NCBI GenBank assembly: GCA_001552935.1
Contig: KQ959677.1
Coordinates: 88,094-152,093, forward strand
Reading direction: 5' to 3'
Origin: Umbribacter vaginalis
Lineage (GTDB): Bacteria; Actinomycetota; Coriobacteriia; Coriobacteriales; Eggerthellaceae
DNA length: 64,000 nt
Shown here: positions 26,283 through 34,816 of the stretch, in pieces
Layout of the letters: the number at the start of each line of letters is the position of its first letter
Numbering within the stretch: the first letter of the stretch is position 1
Notes under the pieces: generated by a model
Databases searched by the model: none
Seen by the model: the letters and a program-made list of their open reading frames with translations, nothing else
What the model was told of the DNA's origin: nothing
Made by a program: the position numbers and the translations under genes

Positions 26283-29141
26283 GTGGGAAATTCATACAAA
26301 TCAACCATGAACTTGCCAACAACAACGTTTTCGATGAAGGCAAACCTTGCTCAAAATGAGCCTAAACGTCTTGAGAAATGGGATGAGCAGCACATTTATG
26401 AGCAAATACTTGAAAAGAATAAAAATGGTAAGCCCTTCGTGTTACATGACGGGCCTCCGTATGCGAATGGGCCTATTCATATTGGGCATGCGTTTAACAA
26501 AATCCTGAAAGACTTCGTTATTAAAAGCCATGCTCAGCAGGGGTATTTCACGCCGTATGTACCTGGATGGGATTGCCATGGCCAACCTATCGAGCACATG
26601 GTTGAGCAAACGCTTGGCAAAGAAAAAATGGCACAGATCGATCAGGTAACGCTGCGTCGTTTGTGTCGCCAATGGGCTGAAAAATATGTCGATATTCAGC
26701 GCAAAGGCTTCAAGCGTCTCGGTGTAAATGCAGCGTGGGATACGCCGTATCTTACGTTTCAGCATAATTACGAATCAGGCAACGTTGAAATTTTCAAGAA
26801 AATGTATCTTGATGGCTCGGTGTATCGAGGTCGCAAGCCTATTCATTGGTGTAAAAATTGTCACACGGCACTTGCTGAAGCAGAAATTGAGTACTCAAAT
26901 GAAACCTCAAGTTCGCTGTATGTTCGCTTTAAAATGGACAGCATTCCCGATGCGTTTGCACGTGCTGGATTGAAAGAAACCCTGTGGGTGCTGATCTGGA
27001 CAACCACCGCGTGGACGCTTCCTGCAAATGCGGCAGTGTGTGTGGCTCCTCATGCGCGCTACGTATGCGTGCGTGCGCAAAATCATGCTATGCTGATGGC
27101 GCAAGAACTTGTTGAAAAAGTTGCACAGCTTCTTTCGTGGGATAACTACGAACTTTTGCGCGATTCAACAGGGGAAGTGGTGTCGCTAGAAGGCATTGAG
27201 CTTACGGGACTTACCTATGAGTGTCCAGTCATAAAAGAGCATCATGGCAGCTTTATTTATGGCGATCATGTAACACTTGACGATGGTACGGGTGTTGTTC
27301 ATACCGCTCCTGGTCATGGTGTAGATGACTACCTCGTTGGATGCAAGTTTGATATTCCCGTGTACATGCCGGTAGATGATAACGGCAAACTTACCAAGGA
27401 TGCAGGTGAGCGCTTCTGTGGCTACGATACTGATGATGTTGCGCCCGACATGATTGCTTACCTTAAAGAAGAAGGCACGCTTGCTGGTGCGCTTGAAATT
27501 ACGCACAGCTATCCGCATTGTTGGCGCTGCCATCAGCCCGTCATCTTCCGCGCGACCGACCAGTGGTTTGTGTCGATGGACAAAACCAATTTGCGTAAAG
27601 CCGCACTTCACGCTATCGACAACGATGTGCAATGGGTGCCTGCGTGGGCAAAAAATCGTATTGGTGCAATGGTTAGCGAACGTCCCGATTGGTGTATTTC
27701 GCGCCAGCGCTCGTGGGGCGTTCCCATTCCTGTGTTTACCTGCAGTAAGTGCGGCGAAGTGGTTGCAACAGAGCAAACGTTCGATGCGGTTATTGCGCTC
27801 TTTGAAAAAGAAGGCGCTGATGCGTGGTTTAGCAAAAAACCAGAAGAATACCTGCCCGCCGACGTGTGCTGTGAGAAATGTGGCTGTCATACGCTTATTC
27901 CTGAAAAGGACATCTTGGATGTGTGGTGGGAATCGGGTGTGTCACACACCAGCGTGTTGAAGCATCGCAGTGCTGAGGGCCTGTATTTTCCTGCGGATAT
28001 GTATCTGGAAGGCTCCGATCAGCATCGCGGTTGGTTCCAGTCGTCGCTGCTTACGAGCATTGGTGCGTATGGATGCGCGCCGTATAAATCGGTGATGCAT
28101 TGCGGCTTTACCGTTGATGAAAACGGCGAAAAGATGAGCAAATCGAAGGGCAACGGCGTTGATCCTGCCGATGTAACCAGTACTTTTGGTGCTGACATTT
28201 TGCGTCTGTGGGTTGCAAGCGTTGATTATTCACAAGACGTTCGCGTGTCTGATTCCATATTAAATCAGGTAGCAGGAACGTATCGTCGTTTCAGAAACAC
28301 GCTGCGCTTCATTTTGGGCTCGCTGGGCGATTTCGACTTCGATAGCGATGCCGTTTGCAACTTTGAGCAGCTTACCGCGCTTGATCAATGGATGCTCTGC
28401 TCGCTTCAAAACTTGCTTCATGCTGTTCAAGCAGCGTACGATTCCTACAAATTCCATACCGTGTATCGCTTGATTTACGACTTTATGGTTGGTGATTTAT
28501 CGGCTGTGTATCTTGAAGCAATCAAGGATCGCTTGTATTCTGAAGCGCCGAACTCGCCGTTGCGCCGCAGTGCACAAACAACGCTTGCCAATGTACTTGA
28601 AGTGATGGTGCGCATTCTTTCGCCTATCATCACGTTTACTGCTGAAGAAGTGTGGGAGAACTACCCGCAATCGCATTTGCAACGCCCCGGGCGCCCCGAA
28701 AGCGTTCAGCTTGCAGGATGGCCTGATGACGCAAGTTTCTTCCCCGTGATTCCTGAAAATGCTCGCGAACGCATTGCTGCACGTTTTGAGCGTGTTTTTG
28801 AAGTGCGCGATGTTGTTCTTAAAGAGCTTGAAGAAAAGCGTGCAACAGGTGAGCTGGCGAAAGCACAGGAAGCAGCGGTACACATTTACGCGAATAGTGA
28901 GCATCTTGATGCTTTACGTGCGCTTGATGGAGCAGGCGTTGAGGAGCTTTTGGTGGTATCTGAAGTGCACTTACACGAAAGCGCCGATGACGCTATTACG
29001 GTTGAAATTCAGCATGCTCGTGGCGAGAAGTGTCCGCGTTGTTGGAATTATCGCAGTTTAGGTACGCAAAGCGACTATCCTGATGTGTGTGAGCGCTGTG
29101 CGCAGGTCCTTCGCGAAATTAACTATCACGCCGAGTGTTAG
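26283..29141 (+). CDS. ileS: Isoleucyl-tRNA synthetase
   Basis: Charges tRNA-Ile; contains the editing domain that removes valine. The 952-residue protein has the HIGH motif (PIHIGHA), an intact CP1 editing domain, the KMSKS motif (EKMSKSKGNGV near nt 28130) and a C-terminal zinc-binding pair CPRC/CERC. Layout matches the bacterial type 1 enzyme. GTG at 26283 with AGGAG seven bases upstream is taken as start; an ATG eight codons later is possible. It leads ileS-lspA-rluD, a common Gram-positive order. Confidence 0.97.
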   Translation: MGNSYKSTMNLPTTTFSMKANLAQNEPKRLEKWDEQHIYEQILEKNKNGKPFVLHDGPPYANGPIHIGHAFNKILKDFVIKSHAQQGYFTPYVPGWDCHGQPIEHMVEQTLGKEKMAQIDQVTLRRLCRQWAEKYVDIQRKGFKRLGVNAAWDTPYLTFQHNYESGNVEIFKKMYLDGSVYRGRKPIHWCKNCHTALAEAEIEYSNETSSSLYVRFKMDSIPDAFARAGLKETLWVLIWTTTAWTLPANAAVCVAPHARYVCVRAQNHAMLMAQELVEKVAQLLSWDNYELLRDSTGEVVSLEGIELTGLTYECPVIKEHHGSFIYGDHVTLDDGTGVVHTAPGHGVDDYLVGCKFDIPVYMPVDDNGKLTKDAGERFCGYDTDDVAPDMIAYLKEEGTLAGALEITHSYPHCWRCHQPVIFRATDQWFVSMDKTNLRKAALHAIDNDVQWVPAWAKNRIGAMVSERPDWCISRQRSWGVPIPVFTCSKCGEVVATEQTFDAVIALFEKEGADAWFSKKPEEYLPADVCCEKCGCHTLIPEKDILDVWWESGVSHTSVLKHRSAEGLYFPADMYLEGSDQHRGWFQSSLLTSIGAYGCAPYKSVMHCGFTVDENGEKMSKSKGNGVDPADVTSTFGADILRLWVASVDYSQDVRVSDSILNQVAGTYRRFRNTLRFILGSLGDFDFDSDAVCNFEQLTALDQWMLCSLQNLLHAVQAAYDSYKFHTVYRLIYDFMVGDLSAVYLEAIKDRLYSEAPNSPLRRSAQTTLANVLEVMVRILSPIITFTAEEVWENYPQSHLQRPGRPESVQLAGWPDDASFFPVIPENARERIAARFERVFEVRDVVLKELEEKRATGELAKAQEAAVHIYANSEHLDALRALDGAGVEELLVVSEVHLHESADDAITVEIQHARGEKCPRCWNYRSLGTQSDYPDVCERCAQVLREINYHAEC

Positions 29142-29151
29142 AGAGGAGCAC

Positions 29152-29736
29152 GTGAAAACTTTGAGTTGCGATACCGTTCGTCATGCCAGTTCCTCTCAGC
29201 AACCAAAAGCACGCACGTACAAAGGTGCGCGCGTGCTTACTTTAGTGCTTATCAGTATTGCCGTATTGGTTATTGATGCATTTACGAAGCGCCTTGTTTC
29301 TCACGTGAGTGAAGGAACGCTTATTGTTGGTCCTTATCTGGGGATTTTCGATATTCGCTTTGTCAAAAACACCGGAGCAGCATGGGGAATTTTCAGCAAC
29401 GCTACGTTTTTACTTGGTGTATTTTCAGTTGTGTTATGCACGGGCGTTTTTGTGTACTTTTTAACCACCCATCACCGTATGAACTGGGCAAAAACTATTG
29501 GTCTTGCACTTATTATCGGTGGAGGTTTTGGAAACGCAATTGATCGTTTTGCGCTTGGTTATGTGATTGATTTTATTGAAACAACGTTTATCAAATTCCC
29601 TATATTTAATGTAGCTGATATGGGTGTTACCTGCGGTATTGTTATTTTTTTGTGTGGACTCTTTGTGCAATCATCGCATCCGCATACCCATGAAGAAGCA
29701 TCGCGCATACACGATGCACAAGAGTGTAGCGTATGA
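29152..29736 (+). CDS. lspA: Lipoprotein signal peptidase
   Basis: Cleaves signal peptides of diacylated prolipoproteins such as the PstS encoded later in this window. The 194-residue protein has four membrane spans and the family blocks NTGAAWGIFS, GGGFGNAIDR and FNVADMGV, which supply the two catalytic aspartates. A hydrophilic N-terminal tail of about 25 residues is longer than usual. GTG start with AGAGGAG upstream; the gene starts 11 bases after ileS and overlaps rluD by four bases (ATGA). Confidence 0.95.
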   Translation: MKTLSCDTVRHASSSQQPKARTYKGARVLTLVLISIAVLVIDAFTKRLVSHVSEGTLIVGPYLGIFDIRFVKNTGAAWGIFSNATFLLGVFSVVLCTGVFVYFLTTHHRMNWAKTIGLALIIGGGFGNAIDRFALGYVIDFIETTFIKFPIFNVADMGVTCGIVIFLCGLFVQSSHPHTHEEASRIHDAQECSV

Positions 29737-30803
29737 GTGCGACACGCTGTTATATCGTTCAAAAACCCTTTCACGGGATGCGTCTTGATGTGGTACTTGC
29801 ACAAGCAGGTTTATTTGCGTCACGCTCTCAAGCGGCTTCGGTACTTGAGAATGGTGATGTGCTGGTAAACGGTAGCGCTCAACATAAAAAATACAACGTC
29901 AGCACAGGGGATGTTATTATTTATCCCGTTCTTAGTGATGCCCCGTGTGCAGTATCGTTGTACGGAGAAGATATTCCTCTTGATATTCGCTACGAAGATG
30001 ATGATCTGATTGTTTTGTCAAAGCAAATCGGTTTAGTGTGTCATCCGTGCGACGATCATACGCACGGAACGCTTGTAAATGCACTTGTGTATCATTGTGG
30101 AGCTGAACATTTATGCAATTTGCAAGGCGAAAATGACAGGCTTGGTATTGTTCATCGCCTTGATATGAACACGTCTGGCCTGATGCTGGCGGCAAAAACG
30201 GATGTTGCTGGTGAAGCTTTGATGCACGCTATTGCTGCACGCAGTGTTGACCGTCACTATATGGCACTTGTGCATGGCATTATTCCACATGATACTGCAC
30301 TTATTGATGCGCCGCTATCACGTGCTATCAATGATAGAAAGCGCATGTCAGTTCGTGATTGTCCACAGTCACGCAGCGCACTTACCTCGCTTACGGTTCT
30401 TCGCCGTTATGAAGCGGGTTCGTATGATGATGGTTTTACGCTTATCGACTGTAAATTATTTACGGGGCGCACGCATCAAATTCGTGTTCATTTAGAATTT
30501 GTTAAACACCCGCTGGTAGGCGAGCCGGTATATAATAATTTTGCGCCGTATAAAGGCAAAGAAAGCCTTGAGCTTCAACGGCAATTTTTACACTCGTATC
30601 GCATTGCGTTTACGCATCCACGGACCGAAGAACAGCTTTCCTTTATGGATAATCTTCCGCGAGATTTGCGCCGTGCGCTTACTGTATTGGAAAATCGTAC
30701 GAGTAGCATAACTGATGCAGGACAACGTATTTTTACTGAACTTGAGCAAAGTCCGTGTCCTTCGGTTGAAGGCTTTGCGCTAAAGGACATTTCTAACGTA
30801 TAA
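29733..30803 (+). CDS. rluD: RluD-family 23S rRNA pseudouridine synthase
   Basis: Converts uridines of 23S rRNA to pseudouridine. An N-terminal S4 RNA-binding domain (residues about 15-70) precedes the catalytic domain with GIVHRLDMNTSGLMLAAK, whose Asp is the catalytic residue, and the TGRTHQIRVHL block. Length 356, somewhat longer at the C-terminus than E. coli RluD. The family is certain; whether it acts as RluD or another Rlu paralogue is inferred from its place beside lspA. Confidence 0.9.
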   Translation: MSATRCYIVQKPFHGMRLDVVLAQAGLFASRSQAASVLENGDVLVNGSAQHKKYNVSTGDVIIYPVLSDAPCAVSLYGEDIPLDIRYEDDDLIVLSKQIGLVCHPCDDHTHGTLVNALVYHCGAEHLCNLQGENDRLGIVHRLDMNTSGLMLAAKTDVAGEALMHAIAARSVDRHYMALVHGIIPHDTALIDAPLSRAINDRKRMSVRDCPQSRSALTSLTVLRRYEAGSYDDGFTLIDCKLFTGRTHQIRVHLEFVKHPLVGEPVYNNFAPYKGKESLELQRQFLHSYRIAFTHPRTEEQLSFMDNLPRDLRRALTVLENRTSSITDAGQRIFTELEQSPCPSVEGFALKDISNV

Positions 30804-30814
30804 GGCGGTACATT

Positions 30815-31951
30815 ATGTCGTGTATAAGTGATACTCAAACAGCAGCTAGAACTGGTATAACTCCAGATGCGGACGCAGATGCAGCACGCAGTAAGCAGCG
30901 CGTTGGTGTGTTGCTGGTAAACACTGGCTCACCTGACGCTCCCACACCGCCTGCCGTTCGTGCTTTTCTGAAAGACATGCTAAGCGATAAGCTCCTTATC
31001 CACAACGTGAACTGGTTTGTATGGCAATGTATTGTGCGCTTGTTTATTTTGCCACGTCGTGGAGTAACATCTGCTGAGCGTTATAAAAAAATCTGGACGG
31101 AGCAAGGCTCACCCTTAATTGACGCAATGAGCTCGCTTTGCAAGCAGCTATCAGCGCGTTTAACCACGTCAAACACGCAATGTACCTTTGCAATGGGTAT
31201 GAATTATGGTAATCCGTCTATTCAATCGGCACTTGAACAACTGCAAGCAGTGCAAGTAAACAAACTGGTCGTGCTGCCTTTGTATCCGCAGTATGCGTTT
31301 TCAACAACAAAGTCGAGTTTTGTGCGCGTGCAATCGGCACTTAAAGCACTCAACTGGAATTGCGAATGGAGTTATATCGACAACTACCACGCCGATAGTA
31401 CTTATATCAATGCGCTTGCACAGTCTATTCACGATGCTGGTTTTTCCAAAGAGCAAAATGATAGGTTGGTGTTTTCGTTTCATTCAATCCCTGTGCCCGA
31501 TGTTGATGCAGGCGATCCGTATCAAAAGCAAACGCAAGAAACGGCGCGTGCAACAGCAGCGGCGCTCAATCTTACACCTGAACAATGGAATTTGTGCTAT
31601 CAGAGCAAGTTTTCAAAATATTGCGAATGGCTTACTCCCTCAACACATGACACCATTATTCGCATCGCTCAACAAGGTCATGAACGGGTATTTTTTATCT
31701 GTCCAGGCTTTGCGGTTGATTGTCTTGAAACGCGCTACGATGTTTTTTATGACATTAAACCCACTTTTGATGAACATGCTGCAGCTGGAGAAGACGGCAC
31801 CGCGCGCGAATTTATCTATGTTCCCTGTTTAGGAAAAAGTACGCTGCAATGCGACGTGTTAGCTCACGTGCTTGCGCCTTATATCGATGAGTGCAACGCG
31901 CTTGGTGCAAAGGCGTCTGCTCAGGAACATACGCCGCAAGAAATGAGATGA
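30815..31951 (+). CDS. hemH: Ferrochelatase family protein
   Basis: Inserts iron into a porphyrin or coproporphyrin to form heme or coproheme. The 378-residue protein starts with the family strand VGVLLVNTGSPDAPT, and carries FSFHSIPVPD with the metal-site histidine and CPGFAVDCLETR with the conserved glutamate. Which substrate it uses cannot be told. No other heme-synthesis gene is in the window. AAGGCGG lies before the ATG. An N-terminal extension of about 28 residues is present. Confidence 0.9.
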   Translation: MSCISDTQTAARTGITPDADADAARSKQRVGVLLVNTGSPDAPTPPAVRAFLKDMLSDKLLIHNVNWFVWQCIVRLFILPRRGVTSAERYKKIWTEQGSPLIDAMSSLCKQLSARLTTSNTQCTFAMGMNYGNPSIQSALEQLQAVQVNKLVVLPLYPQYAFSTTKSSFVRVQSALKALNWNCEWSYIDNYHADSTYINALAQSIHDAGFSKEQNDRLVFSFHSIPVPDVDAGDPYQKQTQETARATAAALNLTPEQWNLCYQSKFSKYCEWLTPSTHDTIIRIAQQGHERVFFICPGFAVDCLETRYDVFYDIKPTFDEHAAAGEDGTAREFIYVPCLGKSTLQCDVLAHVLAPYIDECNALGAKASAQEHTPQEMR

Positions 31952-31955
31952 TCGC

Positions 31956-33437
31956 ATGACACGGCAACGCGACTATGAAGGTGAACATCTACCCGTAAGT
32001 ATGGATATGGGTACGCGTGTGGACGCGGGCGAGAACGCTTGCACACGTGCGAGCCAATGTGCGGGCAATGACGTAAACGTCTATGCTCACGAACACGTTC
32101 ACGCAAACGAACACACATTTGCGCCTGCGCAAAAAACGCAGAAGTGTGTGGTGCTTGGTGTAAGCGCGTGCGTTGCCATCTATAAAGCGTGCGAATTGAT
32201 ACGCCAACTGCAGAAACGCTCCTTCGATGTTCGCGTTGTGATGACGGAACACGCAACTCATTTTATCGACCCAACACTGTTTCGTGCGCTTACGAAACAT
32301 CCTGTTGCCGTAGGACTTTTCGATAAGCCAAGTGATCCTATCCATCATATTTCGCTTGCGCGCATGGCTGACGTGTTTGTTATTGCACCAGCTACCATGA
32401 ATGTTATCGCGAAATTGGCCGCCGGCATTGCCGACGACATACTTACTACGTCGGTGCTTGCTACGAGCGCTCCTCTTATCATTGCTCCAGCTGCAAACAG
32501 CGTGATGTATGAAGCGCCTGCATCGAAAGAAAACAGGCGCAAACTGGCAGCGCGTGGTGTTCGTTTTGTTGAAGCTGATGCCGGCGAGCTTGCTTGCGGA
32601 GAAGTAGGAAAAGGGCGCATGGCAGAGCCTGCAAGCATTGTTGAAGCGGTGTGTTTGTGCTTTGACGACGCGCATCACGCGAACGCCTTGCAGGGAGTCG
32701 ACGCTTCTGCGCAGCTTGCGGGAAGCGTTGATGCGTCTTCGCAGCTTACCAGACAGCGCGTGGCGTCCAAAGCGCGTAAAGAACTCAGCGGCAAACGCGT
32801 TCTTATTACGGCTGGCCCAACGCATGAATACATTGATCCTGTACGATTTATTGGCAATCCATCATCAGGCAAAATGGGCTTTTGTTTAGCCCAAGCAGCG
32901 TGCCGCTTAGGAGCTCGTGTCGAGCTGGTATCAGGACCTACCAATCTTTCTGCACCCGAGGGCGTTCAACTTATACGTGTTACGTCAGCGCAAGAGATGT
33001 TTAAAGCAGTACAAGAGCGCTTTTCGAGCTGTGATGTTGCTTTATTTAGTGCTGCGGTAAGTGATTTTCGTCCGCTTGAATGCGCCGATCATAAACTGAA
33101 AAAAGCAAACAACTATAATAGTTTGACGCATATTGATTTGGTGGAAAACCCCGACATTCTTCAGCAGATGGGTGCAGCAAAAACGCACCAAATTGTGGTT
33201 GGTTTTGCAGCTGAAACAAGCAACGTGATACCGTATGCTCGCGAAAAACTTGTTGCAAAGCATGCCGATATGATTGTTGCGAACAAGGTAAGTGCAACGC
33301 AAGGTTTCGCGTGCGATACATCGCAAGCAACGCTGGTGTTGCCTCAGGAATGCATTGAATTGCCTGAAATGCCAAAAATCCAGTTAGCAGGAGAAATTTT
33401 TCATGTACTTGTGAAACGTTTATTGTCGTTTGCTTAA
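31956..33437 (+). CDS. coaBC: Phosphopantothenoylcysteine decarboxylase / phosphopantothenate-cysteine ligase
   Basis: Bifunctional coenzyme A synthesis enzyme. The N-terminal flavodoxin-like CoaC domain (about residues 60-240) shows HHISLARMAD with the catalytic histidine and ELACGEVGKGRMAEP with the redox cysteine; the C-terminal CoaB domain has GKRVLITAGPTHEYIDPVRF and SNPSSGKMG-like NPSSGKMG. Two usual CoaC signatures differ: VSACVAIYK replaces the glycine-rich SGGIAAYK, and PAANSVMY replaces PAMNxxM. The first 55 residues (His/Ala/Asn-rich) are extra. Ribosome site is weak; it follows hemH by 4 bases. Confidence 0.93.
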   Translation: MTRQRDYEGEHLPVSMDMGTRVDAGENACTRASQCAGNDVNVYAHEHVHANEHTFAPAQKTQKCVVLGVSACVAIYKACELIRQLQKRSFDVRVVMTEHATHFIDPTLFRALTKHPVAVGLFDKPSDPIHHISLARMADVFVIAPATMNVIAKLAAGIADDILTTSVLATSAPLIIAPAANSVMYEAPASKENRRKLAARGVRFVEADAGELACGEVGKGRMAEPASIVEAVCLCFDDAHHANALQGVDASAQLAGSVDASSQLTRQRVASKARKELSGKRVLITAGPTHEYIDPVRFIGNPSSGKMGFCLAQAACRLGARVELVSGPTNLSAPEGVQLIRVTSAQEMFKAVQERFSSCDVALFSAAVSDFRPLECADHKLKKANNYNSLTHIDLVENPDILQQMGAAKTHQIVVGFAAETSNVIPYAREKLVAKHADMIVANKVSATQGFACDTSQATLVLPQECIELPEMPKIQLAGEIFHVLVKRLLSFA

Positions 33438-33487
33438 TAGGAATTCCGTGCATAAAAAACGCACGAAAAACGGAGAAAACAGTGCAT

Positions 33488-33517
33488 AAAAAAACATGCC
33501 AGAGAAGCTCTGGCATG
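33488..33517 (-). terminator. Rho-independent terminator of tRNA-Pro
   Basis: A perfect ten-pair stem CATGCCAGAG/CTCTGGCATG with a three-base loop (33495-33517) is followed on the minus strand by seven T residues. It lies 10 bases past the tRNA 3' end. There is no T-run on the plus side, so it does not serve coaBC. Confidence 0.9.
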
Positions 33518-33526
33518 ATTACAATC

Positions 33527-33603
<77 letters not shown>

Positions 33604-34083
33604 AATTACGAAGCTTTTAAGTACGATTGCGCTTGTTGTATTCGTGTACGGTACGTGCGCGTTTCGTTCTTAAGAGCCTATTTATAATACTTGCTTCGCG
33701 CACTAAATTCAAGACTTGCATTCGTATTTTTTTAGAATGCACGCGCATGTGTGGTTGCGCTCACACGTATTGCACGCGTTTGCCATCATGGAGTATGCGC
33801 ACCATGCTTGTAGCTTCTTCGTACAGGCGCCATTCAAACGCTTGCGACAGTTCAGCGTAAATGCCACGTAACCAGGTGAAAATTCCAATACACACATCCA
33901 ATTTCACGAGCTTAAGGCGCCGTTCTTATACGTCATGCTCTGAGGTACATTTTTGCTCAAAACATGCGATTTATTCAAGAATAGCTGCAATTACATAAGC
34001 GAACAGCTCAAAATTCTCTATAATAAGGAAGAGAGCTTACAGCCATAGTATCGATATACACTCGATTGCAAGGATAGACATGC
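33604..34083. other. Gene-free stretch between tRNA-Pro and the CDP-alcohol phosphatidyltransferase
   Basis: 480 bases. Short open frames on both strands lack ribosome sites and family resemblance. Two TATAAT hexamers are present, at 33683-33688 and 34019-34024; the second is well placed to be the -10 of the downstream gene, but I see no matching -35 for either. AAGGA at 34070-34074 is the ribosome site of the next gene. Confidence 0.5.
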
Positions 34084-34791
34084 ATGGATAAACACCTCTA
34101 CAATACCGCACGTAAACATCACGCATCTGCACATAATCTTGAAACTTGGGATAAATCAACTGATGCGGCAATCGACTCTATTGTTACTATTCCTAATCTT
34201 ATTTCACTTATTCGCTTGTGCATGGCACCGTTGTTTCTTATCTTTTTATTTGGTGGAAATGATATTTTTGCCGCGGTCGTGTTTGCTCTTGCATCGGGAA
34301 CCGATTTCCTTGATGGGCAAATTGCACGAAGAACAGGAACGGTGTCAAAATTAGGGCAAATTCTTGATCCAGCGGTCGATCGAGTGCTTATGGCATGCGC
34401 TGTGCTTGGATTATTCCTTGTGGGTCGCTTGCCGTTATGGCTGATAATTATCGTTATTGTACGCGATTTTGGACTGGTTATTGCAGGTGCTATCCTCCTG
34501 CAACGCTGGCATAAGCGCATCCCCGTTATTTATCCAGGTAAAATTGCTACAACGCTGCTTTTTATAGGTTTTGCTGGACTGTTGTTAAATGCGCCTCTTG
34601 TTCCAGGTTTAGCGATTATACCTTTTTCTGCGCTTCCAGGTTTTAATGCGGTATCGTGCTCGTGGGGAATTTGGTTTGTGTATGCTGGACTTATTTTGGG
34701 ATTGCTGACTGCGCTGTACTATATTGTTGCAGGAATTAAAAGTATCAGTCATTGCATGAAAGATACCTCGAACAGCTCAGTATATAAATAA
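34084..34791 (+). CDS. CDP-alcohol phosphatidyltransferase family protein
   Basis: Membrane enzyme that swaps CMP of a CDP-lipid for an alcohol. The complete CDP-OH motif is visible around residues 78-101 as DGxxAR, then G, D and D (DGQIAR...G...DPAVD), within a protein of about five to six spans and 235 residues. It could be a phosphatidylglycerophosphate, phosphatidylinositol phosphate or cardiolipin synthase. A second member, fused to CinA, lies at 58718-60559 in the classic pgsA place, so this copy is more likely a cardiolipin or other head-group synthase. Confidence 0.85.
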   Translation: MDKHLYNTARKHHASAHNLETWDKSTDAAIDSIVTIPNLISLIRLCMAPLFLIFLFGGNDIFAAVVFALASGTDFLDGQIARRTGTVSKLGQILDPAVDRVLMACAVLGLFLVGRLPLWLIIIVIVRDFGLVIAGAILLQRWHKRIPVIYPGKIATTLLFIGFAGLLLNAPLVPGLAIIPFSALPGFNAVSCSWGIWFVYAGLILGLLTALYYIVAGIKSISHCMKDTSNSSVYK

Positions 34792-34816
34792 CAGCGCACA
34801 TGATTAGGAATATACT

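Noticed and set aside
27186-27890. 234-codon open frame antisense to ileS
   Set aside because: Lies wholly within the conserved synthetase and shows no domain or start signal.
31989-32825. 278-codon open frame antisense to coaBC
   Set aside because: Mirrors the codon pattern of coaBC, no ribosome site, no family features; composition is Arg/His/Cys-heavy as in antisense shadows.
33627-33897. Small open frames on both strands after tRNA-Pro
   Set aside because: No ribosome sites, overlapping each other on opposite strands, no recognisable sequence.
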